Below are positions 45,890 to 56,217 of a stretch of 64,000 bases of DNA, in pieces. The translations under genes and the position numbers were made by a program. Source of the stretch: Bactericera cockerelli. Taxonomy: Eukaryota > Arthropoda > Insecta > Hemiptera > Triozidae. How positions within the stretch are numbered: the first letter of the stretch is position 1; every line of letters starts with the position of its first letter. The notes under the pieces are model-generated. The model saw only the letters and a list, made by a program, of their open reading frames with translations, was not told the DNA's origin and searched no databases. The stretch spans positions 24,371,383 to 24,435,382 of the forward strand of contig CM044956.1 of assembly GCA_024516035.1 (NCBI GenBank), in the 5' to 3' direction.

Positions 45890-48423
45890 ACCAAATGAAT
45901 TGCGCTTCCCTAATGAAACTAACAAAGAAAATTAATGTGTGAAAATTCTAGCACTACTTTGGGTTTTTATAATATTTTCCTTGTTAATTATTTATGCAAT
46001 TCATTGCTTTGTAATTACCCTCACAAAGTTTCTGTAAAATGACTAGTGGGGCCTGTCTCGAGTTATTCACACCTCGGCCCAGGTGTTTGTTTGAATTACA
46101 TCATTATTAATTATATTATGTTCAGATTTCGCACTTCTTCTTTCAAGAATATGGGTATAACTATTTTTATGGTACTAGTCGTAGGTTTAAGTGCACAAGC
46201 AGTTATTTGCCTATACATCTGTTATGAGGTTATGACTTATGATGTACTTTCCGTAAATAGTGTACACCTGTAATAATTATCAATAAACAACAACTATTAA
46301 CTTTGTATAGCTATAGATGCAATTTGTAGTTGCATTACTCGTACAATGTTTCTTTATCTAGAAAAAATCAAAATCCATAGAAATTACTTATTTGAGACAT
46401 TTTACAATATTTGTAGTTTCTTCGCAAAAATAATGGAGGAAAACTAGTCATTTCGACCGTTACCCCTGCGTTAATTGTAATAAATAAAAAATATAATTTA
46501 TTACACCTCCCAAATTCAAGGAGAAGGGGGTAAACATAATCCTCCTACCTGAATGAGGGTTCATTTGTTCTCAGGAGGTTGGGGGGAGGTGGTTGTAGGT
46601 GGGGTACCTCATGCTGGGTTTGGGCCCATTAGCACTTGTATCGGTTCCCAGGGGAATGGTCGGAAAAATTAAACTTTTTTGCAAAAAAAAAAAAAAAATG
46701 TTTTTATCAGATTGTCAGATGCATGTTGATGGTAAGGAGGGGGTAATGTGTATGGAAAACGTACATGGGTTTATGGAATAATATCCCAATTTTTTTTCTA
46801 TTATTAGTACAAGGTGCGTCCAAAATTAAGAGAGAAATTTTTCATTTTTACATCTTTATTTACTTGTAATTCCCCCATGTAGATATTTCTTTATAAGGTA
46901 CCTACCATTAATAATTTGAATTTCCCTGCGTTTCTGAATTTAGTTAGAACTTCCGTTGACAGCACATAACGTTTCTCGAATTTCTTATTGGACGGATGAC
47001 ACTGTGTTCCAGAAGTCACTTGTCTAGTCTGCCCTGTTTCACTGAAGGACAAGCACGTTCTTTTGAGATGAGAATATCCTGGAATTTTCAATTAAATAGA
47101 GAAAAAAGCTTTTCAAGGACAGTATTTTAGTGTTCGGGAGTTTTTCAAATTTCATGTACAATTTCAATACACTGAAACACAGATCGCCAGAGATATTGGG
47201 TGAATCGACAGTAATAATATAATGATTTTAGTATGTGTACTATCGGATGTTATGGGATAATCCTAGTGATGAGTAGTCTCCAAAAATAGTTATAGTAGAA
47301 TTAGTGTATTTTTGTAATTTTGGAGGAGTCTGAAATAACAATAAAAGATATATGTATTATCTAAAAAAAAAAAGTAAGTTTAAAAATAAATCTTTTTTAT
47401 AATTATTCAGGCTGAAAAATAAACAAATTTTCTTTAGAAACATATTCGTATGTATGAACATTAGAATATCCAAAAATTTTGTTTATAAAATTACAAGTTA
47501 CACAGGGCTCTCCTCTTTTATGTTAATTCACAATGTCAAATTCGGCTCAATACATAAGTAATAAAGCTCAAGAGATCACAAAAATTCAAACGTTTCTCTA
47601 AAATGTATTATCCTATCTTTATTTTTCCAAGATAAGAGATCTTCAATCTGCTCAGATCTGGGCTTGGGCGAAGAAGCGTTTTGATCAAAACAAATTTCAA
47701 GTCGAACAAGGATTAATAACTTGGTTTTGGAGCAAGTGGCTCTGAGATGATCATGGGACCTGATTGGAACTCCCTGTTCCGTGGAGCCAGTGGCGTAACA
47801 TCACACTGTCGTCTTATACCACAGTTGTTGTAAGTCGTAACGCCATCGCTAGTCACTACCTTTCTTTTTGCATTTCATAGATTGCAAGATTAGAGGAGGA
47901 AAATCTTGGGTATATTCATTTTTACACTCAACAGACGACTCATAAAACAAACCTTTTGATACCTACCTGAAATTTGGGGATTACTGAATTAGAATTTGGA
48001 AATGAAATACTTTTCACGATCAAAATCGCATTATTAGAACCTTTAATAAAACACAGGAGGCTGAATAAAAGAAACCTGAACTATTAATTCGCCCGATTTG
48101 TGTGCGCATAGCAGGTTGTATTTCAACCAGGATATTTCAAATCAGAAACTGATTGGACTGAATACTATCAGATAAACGAAGTCCTATTCAAACAAACAAA
48201 CAAGCAATAAATTTTGAATCGGAATTAATCCCGTCTTGTTGAATTGGTTCTTCTAGTTCTTCTCTCAGGTCCTCATCAAGTTCTTTGTCGTTAGCACTTC
48301 ACACTATAATATCTCTTTCTTAGTGTATCTTAGCACTACACACTATAATATCTCTTCCTTAGTGTATCTTGACACGTGCCAGTATCTCATTCATCTTTGA
48401 TCAGCTCTTTCCATTTCTCTCCT
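45890..48423. other. Intergenic, with one 39-bp tandem repeat
   Basis: 48293-48370 holds two copies of a 39-bp unit containing CACTATAATATCTCTT. An A run lies at 46685-46698. No gene is recognised. Confidence 0.5.
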
Positions 48424-48671
48424 GCCAGCCTCCGTGGCGTAACGGTTGAGACTACTGCCCGTAGTCCAGAGATCCTGAGTTTGATTCCCGGTTGGAGCAG
48501 ACTTTTCGCACAGAAAATTCTGTTCCCTCCGAACATGTGAGGCTGGCAATTCCGGCCCTACCCAGGCTGGGTGAGGTTAATGTGGGTAGCTGGTACGATT
48601 CCCAGCGAATGGAGGGTAAAACCCCCGTCCTGTCTACCTCAAGTTTGGACGTTAAAACCAAATAAAATGTA
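48424..48671 (+). mobile_element. tRNA-derived SINE with RTE-type tail, copy 1
   Basis: The head has TGGCGTAACGGTTGAGAC (A box) and GAGTTTGATTCCCGG (B box, 48477-48491). The body has GGTTGGAGCAGACTTTT and CAGAAAATTC. The 3' half (CCCAGGCTGGGTGAGG, TTAATGTGGGTAGC, CAGCGAATGGAGGGTAAAA, GACGTTAAAACC) is shared with the LINE tail at 6700-6842. It ends AAATAAAATG. Copy 2 is at 57127. Confidence 0.85.
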
Positions 48672-49382
48672 TCTGGGCGTCCATATTATGCTCTCACCAC
48701 CGTGACTTAGGTATCAATACCTATCTCACGGACACGGAATTATTATTTCTCTCCTCATCTCCTACCTTCGTTTATCTTCTTAAGAGTTTAATCAACATTG
48801 AAATAATAGGTACGTAGTTTACAAATATTATATATAATTATTGTGTTCTAGGTATGAAATTTACTTTATATACCTACCTTACTTGTATGTATATTTGAAA
48901 GTTTCGCTCTTTTTTTGGATCGACTAGAGTTACTTTTTAACATATACAATATATACATAGGTCAAGTCGACGGTTTCGATGAGTTTTTTTACGGACAATT
49001 TACAGTGAAGTTCAATTAGACTGACAAGGGTGGGAGCATCCTCAACATACCTGTGCTTACTTCCTGTAAATTTTTCATTTTTTCTAATGGATTTTCTGAC
49101 ATTTTCTCCCAGAAGTTTGTCTACAATCATAGAAGTGATTGATGGACCTAACTTTCATGATAAAATTAGCAACTTTATTGTGCATACCAAAACTAGGTAT
49201 GTACTCGTATCATTTTGTTTTAACTGTGTAAAAATAGGTTAACCTACGTTTTAAGTTTATGTAATATCCAAAAAGTGTAGAGTTTATTGGTTAACATAAA
49301 ATATTGAAAGGTACATATTATGTCTAACTTAAAAAAAAAAGGTTTCGTTTTTTTCAATGCATATAATATGTATAGGTATACA
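48672..49382. other. Intergenic, no gene seen
   Basis: AT-rich with short T and A runs. Confidence 0.5.
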
Positions 49383-49411
49383 AGTGTATATGTATACTAT
49401 ACATATACACT
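49383..49411. repeat. Perfect 14-bp AT-rich palindrome
   Basis: AGTGTATATGTATA and TATACATATACACT flank a single C, within a (TA)n/(GTAT)n neighbourhood. Confidence 0.8.
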
Positions 49412-49479
49412 ATACACTGTATGTGTATATCTGTGTCCTAATTGTCACTTAAATTTCTGTTTCATAACTTCATTTTCAG

Positions 49480-49563
49480 TTTTCCGATAACCCAGTCGAG
49501 TGCCAAGTGCGGGAGGGGGCGGGAGGTGACCACGACCCACATAAACATCACAGAGAGAATTAA
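49480..49563 (+). CDS. Candidate terminal exon, 27 codons
   Basis: A pyrimidine-rich tract ends in TTTTCAG at 49479. An open phase-0 frame FSDNPVECQVREGAGGDHD then PHKHHREN ends with TAA at 49561-49563. The frame coincides with a sharp rise in GC content, and AATAAA follows at 49624. No upstream exon or family is recognised. A second frame is also open here, so the reading is uncertain. Confidence 0.25.
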   Translation, partial: FSDNPVECQVREGAGGDHDPHKHHREN

Positions 49564-49885
49564 GGGCCCGGTCATTATTATGTTCACGCAAATACCCAGT
49601 CTGGTTACTGAACTCAGACGGTTAATAAACATTGGCATTAGAGCTGGATGCAATGTTGTTCTTGCCACCGAATTGTTTTCAGTTCAGTTCCAAACAATTT
49701 AATAAATCGGTCTTGTTTTTCTCGCAAAGAAGGTGAAAAGACACTCTCAGTATTTCCCGGCATACTGGGTGCTGGTAAGTCTCACCTACAATGTAGTAGC
49801 TTTCCACACAGAGCGACCCCAAACGAAATTACAGGGAAGCCATAAGTGAAGTAAATAATATAATTACCTGATCATCAAGGCAGGT

Positions 49886-50010
49886 ACCGAATTCCATACA
49901 TGACCTTTTTTCAATGGGACCGAATTCATACATGACCTTTCTTAGAGCGGACCCAACTCATACAATTTTTTTTATTTTTCATACCGAACTCGTACATAGC
50001 TTTTTGTCTA
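49886..50010 (+). repeat. Degenerate 33-bp tandem repeat, about four units
   Basis: Units begin ACCGAATTCCATACATGACC, ACCGAATTCATACATGACC, ACCCAACTCATACA and ACCGAACTCGTACATAGC, at about 33-base steps. Confidence 0.65.
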
Positions 50011-50021
50011 TTACGGAAGAG

Positions 50022-50112
50022 TACAAAACATTCTGTATCGGCGGCAAGTCCTAGACCTTTTTTGTCCAAAATTTTCGATTTTCTTAAATATCAGAGCTAA
50101 ACCATAATTTAT
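50022..50112 (+). repeat. Partial copy of the hairpin-terminated repeat
   Basis: TTCTGTATCGG(CGG)CAAGTC, TTTTTTGTCCAAAATTTTCG and TTAAATATCAGAGCTAAA match the left part of the copies at 31303 and 57664. The copy stops at the foldback terminus at 50115. Confidence 0.65.
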
Positions 50113-50114
50113 AA

Positions 50115-50829
50115 ACAGGGTGTCGCATTATAAACGAGGCATTCAAATATCTCGAGAACTACTGACGATTGGGAAAAAATGTTCAAGATCACTTCCATAG
50201 CTCTGAAGGGGACATTTGATGGTGACCTCTAAAAGTTTCTCGGATGACCCCTTCAATGTTACTTCAAGGTCATCTTTAAAATGTTCAATAGCACCCCCAA
50301 TTTTTTATGACATTTTAGATTTAGATTCAAACAAATTCTTACTTGTGTTTTTTGTTACACCCAGTTTCACACCTTATAAGGAATGTGAGATTTTTTCCAT
50401 CATAGACCATGTGTGCGGTATATCAAATTAGTCTAATTTTAAGTGCTGAACACGATAGAAATATTGGTTTTTCATTTTACCTAACTTTTTGGGTCCCCTA
50501 TACTAGAGATCAAAAAATTAGGTAAAATTGAAAATCAATATTATAATCGTGTTCAGCACCTAAAATTAGACTAATTTGATATGCCACACTCATGGTTTAA
50601 GATGGAAAAAATCTCACACACCCTAAAGTGTGTGAAAATGGGTGCGTGACAAAAAATACAAGATTTTTTTTCTAACTTAAAATTTTGTAAAGATTTCAAA
50701 TATATCAAAAAAAATAGGGGTGCCATTAAAAATTACAAAGGCAAAAAGATTCAATATCATTTATATTTTTTTCTACTGTCAGAAGTTCTCAAGATATTTC
50801 AATGTCTCCTTTATAATGGGACACCCTGT
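50115..50829. repeat. Whole-length foldback element, about 715 bp
   Basis: ACAGGGTGTC at the left end and GACACCCTGT (to 50829) at the right end are inverted. The pairing continues through both arms: ATTATAAA(C/G)GAG, ATTCAAATATCTCGAGAACT with ATTGAAATATCTTGAGAACT, and CAAATTAGTCTAATTTTA with TGCTGAACACGA near the centre. The arms are about 350 bp and the loop only about 20 nt (50491-50511). No transposase is encoded. Confidence 0.85.
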
Positions 50830-50919
50830 ATAAAAAATACAAATGGCCTATGTAGAACACTAGAGGTTGGTACTCGAACCACCGACCTCCAGTTTCGAGT
50901 TCACAACTTTATCGATTGA

Positions 50920-51106
50920 TTGTTTGTAAGGGATACCTTCCGGTGCGCTCGTGTTGACCCAGCACCTAATTGGGAAGTATTGTGTCACTTCTCGCCCATC
51001 AGAGGGGAGGCATACTACGGGATGGGCAGGCTACAACACAGACCACAAGCGTCTACAGTAGCTCCTGTTTCATGGCTACGAAATAAAAACGGCTGTGAAA
51101 CACTCA

Positions 51107-51137
<31 letters not shown>
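50920..51137 (+). mobile_element. tRNA-Gly-derived SINE, head missing, plus strand
   Basis: TTGTTTGTAAGGGATACC to a poly(A) run of about 27 (51111-51137) is nearly identical to the body of the SINE at 62022-62332, in opposite orientation. The tRNA head is absent. In its place at 50850-50907 lies a different minus-strand B-box-like segment (GGTTCGAGTACC). Confidence 0.8.
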
Positions 51138-51576
51138 CTACTGAGGTCGATGAATACCTAAAATACTACAGAGGAATTCCAAATTTCGTCAATATGAGAA
51201 ATTCCAAATTTTATCAAAAGGACTAATTCCAAAGTCAATATGTTGTAAATTATTATGAATCAAGTCCCATGATACACCCTGTAAGATACAAACAAGAAAT
51301 AAAATAGAATCAAATCAAATCCCCCGTTAGAGGATTTAGCAGAGATTTATTTGCCGACAAGATAATGTATCTCCGCCTGCGTCCACACATGTCATAACAT
51401 AATTCAACATCTTGTGGACAGATCATGACAAATAGTTTTTCTTTGGGCGAGTAATCCTTCGAAAGTTTTCCTAGGCATTTATAGGCATTTATATTGTTTG
51501 TTCTTCATTACATTTAAGAAAAGTATCGAAGAAAGAGTAAGGAAGCTCTGTACCTACTACTCTGTAGATTCAATAT
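51138..51576. other. Intergenic, no gene seen
   Basis: TACACCCTGTA at 51272 is an isolated foldback-type terminus. Otherwise AT-rich. Confidence 0.5.
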
Positions 51577-52360
51577 ACAGGGTGTCCATAAAGTCCCACC
51601 CCACCCCGTTTTTCTGAAGAACGGCTGAAAATATAGAAAAACTCAAAAACCCGTATACCTTAATTTTTCGAGGGGTTATGTTTCAGCAACATTAACAAAA
51701 ATCTTACACTGCCCCAGTCAGGCTGGACACGGACCAACTTAAAAATCTTATGGTATATCGTGTGGCATATTTTTTTAAAAGCCTCATTGAGAGAAGTTCA
51801 ATGCAACCAATTTCAAAGACGACATACCGTTCTCGAGATACGAGGTCGGCAGCCCTGTTTATTATCATTATGTTCTGACTTATAACTTTTAGAAAATACA
51901 ATTTTCAGAAGCATAAATTTTGTGGATGTTAACTCCTTTAATCGAGACCTTTCGAACATTGTATAACTTGATATGTTTTTAAGTTCAAACTTCTGCCGGC
52001 TGGCTGACGAAACCGACCAGAAACTAACATCGAGTTATATCTTGTTTGAAAGGTCTCGTTAAGAAACCTAAATTTTATTCTCCTGCAACTTTCTGTTAAC
52101 GAGAGATCAGAACATGAGGGTATTAGCCAGGACGGCCTACCCTGTATCTAGTGAACTTTATTGCAATGAACTTCTCTCAATGAGGCCTTTAAAAATGTAC
52201 CGAACAACATACCATTCCATATAAGATTTTGAAGTTGGTTGGGGCAGTGTAGGAATTTGAAACTTAAGCCTCCAAAAAAATAAAGTTTTTTTTTGCGTTT
52301 ATATATTTTCAACCCTTCTTGAGATACGAGGGGTGGGGTGGGGCTTATAGACACCCTGTA
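51577..52360. repeat. Whole-length foldback element, about 784 bp
   Basis: ACAGGGTGTCC (51577) pairs with GACACCCTGT (to 52359). Inner matches, given as left arm against the reverse complement of the right arm, include CCCACCCCACCCC, TACACTGCCCCA, CTCATTGAGAGAAGTTCA and CGAGACCTTTC. The centre is near 52000. Its interior sequence differs from the 50115 element, so it is a separate subfamily with the same termini. No coding capacity. Confidence 0.85.
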
Positions 52361-52680
52361 TTTTTTCTTAATTCCTCCATGAAGCTCTATTATTAGAGAT
52401 TTTATAAGGGGAGAAGTTATAAATTGCAGATAACCTTAAGAGTTACTATAGATATAGGTAATTCAGAAATGTTCTTTTTTTTCTCAACATCATCAAAAAT
52501 CATTTTAGCAATTTTTGGGTTCAAATCACTCTATTGAGTTAGTGACTTCAGATGTACACTCTTGAAACGAAATAGTGTACCACATACAAAGGGCAATGAG
52601 TCTCATGTCAAAAACCCATTACTTTTTACTATCGTTACAAATTTGAATATGAAGGTTTCATAAATGCGATACAGTTAGTT
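52361..52680. other. Intergenic, no gene seen
   Basis: AT-rich. Nothing recognised. Confidence 0.45.
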
Positions 52681-52872
52681 ATGTTCCAACTAACCAGAGG
52701 ACTGAATTCCCACAATACCGGGAGGTGTGTGGTGAATCAAGAATGCGCAGGCTATTGTTGTAGGAAATCTCATCTTGCAGAACTATACAACAAACTAAGT
52801 CATGGTCTGGATGTAAAAGCATTATTTTCCACATGCAACATGATGCTTGACAGAATCTCATCAACATATTAA
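52681..52872 (+). CDS. Candidate cysteine-rich small ORF or terminal exon
   Basis: A 63-codon open frame. Residues 15-27 read CVVNQECAGYCCR, a C-x6-C-x3-CC spacing like that of small secreted disulfide-rich proteins, with a further Cys at 50. A possible acceptor (CTAACCAG, ending 52696) would make the cysteine part the start of a terminal exon, its signal peptide and first cysteines lying upstream. AATAAATAAATAA occurs at 52924. No family is certain; a prokineticin/astakine-like or knottin-like exon would be one guess. Confidence 0.3.
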   Translation: MFQLTRGLNSHNTGRCVVNQECAGYCCRKSHLAELYNKLSHGLDVKALFSTCNMMLDRISSTY

Positions 52873-52954
52873 ATCAGGTTTACTATAATAGTTAATACTT
52901 ATATTATTAATAGTAAGCTTAGAAAAATAAATAAATAATAATAACAAAAATAAC

Positions 52955-53075
52955 AAACCGACCTCTCGGAGGCTGCACCCGAGTGCCGAGGCATGGCCCA
53001 AGTTTATTTTCCTAATCCTACTCTAAGCAATGTAGTCCGGCACCGCGCAGGTCTCGAACGTGCCGGATTATTGGA
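52955..53075. repeat. GC-rich segment, probable repeat fragment
   Basis: ACCGACCTCTCGGAGGC and GTCCGGCACCGCGCAGG stand out from an AT-rich background and follow an (AAT)n run, as SINE heads do elsewhere here. No proper A/B box pair is found. Confidence 0.25.
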
Positions 53076-53354
53076 CTTATACTTTATATCTATCAAAATT
53101 TATATTTCAAATATTATATATACTTTTTATCTGTTATACTAGTTGTACATCACATACGTATTATGAGTCTGTAACAAGTAACATAAATACATACCTACCT
53201 AATGTATATTACAAAACTCGATTGCTCAATATTGAAAAAATCCAATGAAGCATCAAACTAAACTCACACAACAAAAATAATTAGCCTCACCCGCAGCCAG
53301 ATTTGTGTTGAGGTGATTAATATTTCATCAAATCAATTTAATGAGGTGTAATGT
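53076..53354. other. Intergenic, no gene seen
   Basis: AT-rich. Short frames only. Confidence 0.45.
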
Positions 53355-53435
53355 TTATACGGAATGAGCTGTAATGCAGGAAGCGTAGGGATCGTTGGTT
53401 CGAATCCCACCCAGAGCATGAATTTTTCCTCATTA
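53355..53435 (+). repeat. tRNA-derived SINE head
   Basis: GGTTCGAATCCCA (53397-53409) is a strong B box. The A box region (GAATGAGCTGTAATGC) is decayed. ATTTTTCCTCATTAAT follows, similar to the segment after the B box at 5372. Confidence 0.5.
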
Positions 53436-53929
53436 ATTTGAGTTTGTGACATAATACTAAGAATCTAAGGGTTAGAATGTGGAATAATCTGGGCCGTTTA
53501 TCATGTGGAATGATTAGTTGATTACTTAAGAGGGTCTCAGGTTGACACCAAACTTGGACCGGTAGTGTGAGCCCTTTGACGTTCTTACAGGATTCAATTC
53601 TCAAACCGATGAAAAAACATTTCCTCGGTGGCTTTTTTGAGCTAATAAGGAAGTAAAATAATTCATATCAATCAGGGCAAAAAAATGGTTGGTCGCTCGA
53701 CCAAGACTGATCCTAGCCTTTCTCACCAGCCTTTGAATGTTGAAATAATTAAGATATATACCTCAGCTATAGACAACCAACAATTGTGATCATTTTTGAT
53801 AACCGTTTCTCTATGGAGGTAAAAACTGCCAAAGTAGATTTCCAACGCCTCAGTTAGCTGTAAGCGTCAAACATCAATTTTGAAATTGCGTAAAACTTTA
53901 AATTACCACATCCATGAGGAGACACGTGC
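53436..53929. other. Intergenic, no gene seen
   Basis: AT-rich. A TTGGTCG/CGACCAA hairpin lies at 53690-53705. Confidence 0.45.
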
Positions 53930-53980
53930 AGAAGAAGAAGAAGAAGAAGAAGAAGAAGAGGAACAGGGGGGGGGGGGGGG
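53930..53980. repeat. (AAG)n followed by poly(G)
   Basis: About nine AAG units (53933-53959), a short spacer and 15 G (53966-53980). Confidence 0.9.
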
Positions 53981-55329
53981 TTCCAACAGCCTAGCAAAAT
54001 GAACGACGACAACGGATGACTCAAAACTTTGTACTTTGCACTAATTTCATTTGAAGAACTCGGAAACTCATTTACCCCTTTCACGTAAGGGGTGCGAGGT
54101 GGCGGCGGAAACAGCAGCACTCATTTCATCAACAAACACACATCACACAATCTCTGCTCACAGCTGAGAGGTACTCAACCTGCGAGAGTGAGAAGAACAC
54201 CTTTACCTTTGCAGTCATTACTTTCATGCTCTATTTTTCTTTACATGAACCAGCTCTGAGCTAGTCTCTTCAACATTGACTTTTTAGATAAGGATATACT
54301 TTCACTTTCAAAGGTGTATCGCTCTTGAAACTCCATAATGCTGATGCAGTGTAAGTTCAACTTAAAAAAAGGTTTTCATTTCCTTTTTTTCCTGAGATTT
54401 TTTAATGGTATTTTTATAAGATCGCTGATTTTTTTGACTGTCAGTGCATGGCAAATACTTTAGGAACCACCGAGACATATCTCATCCCATTAGTGGCATA
54501 ACCGGCATAACTCAAGGCAGAGAGTAGCGGGCATGTGTGTACAAAACTAATATTTATTTCCCTCACAACTTGAAACTCCTGTGTTGTTTGAGTCTTCTCT
54601 CATCTGGTAATGCTGAGTAATATTTCAAATGAACTTTTCACTCGAGGCACTGAGTCTGAGAGTTTCAGGTGTGTTTGAGATCCCCGCGGGTGACTAGTGA
54701 CAGAGAGATGAGCGCTCTTGCTAACTAGATTTTCAGCTGAAATATTCTTGTTGGATTTCAGGAAGCTGCGAGTGTGGATAATACTGAAATACACAGGTTT
54801 ATGCTCTCGTTTGCATTATTTATGTATTTTGCTGGAATGCTTGGAATATCATTTATAATTAAAGTTCCTTTAGAATTTATATTTGTTGCTGTTTGGACTT
54901 GGAAGAATGTGCTATTATAAATGAATTAAATAATACAAAATTTGAAAGGAATATACGAGTAAATCATTTGTTTACATCTATTGTGCAGGGTTCTTTTCTA
55001 AGTGAACCGGAGTGGAATTACTATAAATTACTTATACTACAAAACAAAAAGTAAGTATTTCAGTGGTCCTGACCGCTGACGTCAATCACTAATTGAATTT
55101 TTCTCCTAATCTGCTATATGTACAACTTCTCCTGCACAAACAAATCAATATTATCTCGTACCTTGGTCTTAGGAAGACACTGTTGTCTTCCTTGCAAAGA
55201 TTTTACCTGGAAGAGTAAACAAAACCCAACCTTCGTGGCTCAATCACTAATTTTCTTATTTTGTAAGCTGGACGGACTATGGTTGTCTGAAAAATAGTCA
55301 ACTATTTTGTATTTGGTATTTATTTTTAC
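53981..55329. other. Intergenic, no gene seen
   Basis: AT-rich. No supported feature. Confidence 0.5.
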
Positions 55330-55985
55330 TATGAAAATATACAAAAATGCATGTACAATGTTAAAGACAAGTAGAACAAAAGACAAAAAGTACAAATAAT
55401 ATGACATAAAATAAAACAGACAAAAATTTTATATAATTGAGCTAATATTTATATAGGTTCTATAAGACATTTGACTAGATGGAGGGTAAGAATGCGAAGA
55501 TGACTAGATAGAATGGAAGGTTGACTGATTATGAAACGAGAGATTGGGTCAAATCCTGCAGACTGTAGGGAGACACATTCCTGATAATCTCCCGGAGTGA
55601 GGTTTTCAATAAATCAATGTATTGTTCTCCTTTAGTGCGTTTGGTAATATATTGTATATCTTAATACCTGCACTCAGATAAAATTTGTGGAAGAGAGTCT
55701 CCCTACTAGTAACAAGATTATCCCTTCCTCTTGTGTTGTAGCCATGGATGACTGCTTAGGCGATTAATGGATTCTTTCGTTTTATGTATTAGAACGCATG
55801 TATTCAAGGCTACTTGACCCCACATGGTAATTATAATGTTTTCTTTAAAAATTGGTCTGCACGACACATCACTGTCTAGATCAAATACAGATCGAAGGGC
55901 CCGTTTTTGGAGTAAAAAGATATCCCTAGCATAGCAGGAAAACCCCCAGTAGACACAGATGCCCCAGATAAAACAACACTACAAC
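55330..55985 (-). pseudogene. Degenerate C-terminal fragment of a LINE reverse transcriptase
   Basis: On the minus strand 55985-55500 reads WGICVYWGFSCYARDIF, LLQKRALRSVFDLDS, SCRPIFKENIIITMWGQVAL and NTCVLIHKTKESINRLSSH. These match the C-terminal YG...WG...LQK..R.I..SCRPLFK..I.T block of Jockey/CR1-type LINEs. Frameshifts and stops follow (KRKG then a stop). 55500-55330 is an AT-rich 3' UTR with an ACAAAA-rich end. This is an old dead copy. Confidence 0.7.
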
Positions 55986-56005
55986 CTACTCAACATGTCC
56001 CGTGC

Positions 56006-56217
56006 ATGTACAATTTTGTACAGCGCCTAATCGGCTGGATAACAAGTTTGTTTGCATTCAATTTGAAATGGAACTTGGATGAAAAGTCTGATAAACCTAC
56101 GACGAAATCGGAAAACGGTGACAAATCGACACCCAGACCATACCCCTGGGGGTGTGGAGGCTGCAGCATCTCCCGGATATGAGCTCAGCAGAATGATTTC
56201 CCATCACGTATCTGAGG
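56006..56217 (+). CDS. Candidate exon or small ORF, two overlapping frames
   Basis: ATG at 56006 opens a 58-codon frame (MYNFVQRLIGWITSLFAFNL at the N terminus, STPRPYPWGCGGCSISRI at the C terminus) ending at TGA 56180-56182. A second frame opens after a TGA at 56064, has ATG at 56079 and stays open (containing HTPGGVEAAASPGYELSRM) to a strong donor, G|GTGAGT, at 56217/56218. GC content and codon texture are coding-like and fall away after the donor. A possible acceptor GTACAG ends at 56023. I cannot tell which frame is used and recognise neither product. It abuts the LINE fragment at 55985. Confidence 0.35.

Noticed and set aside
50920..51144. A conserved 74-residue protein also found at 61982-62242
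   Set aside because: Both frames lie within copies of the same tRNA-Gly-derived SINE, and the similarity is at DNA level, poly(A) tail included.
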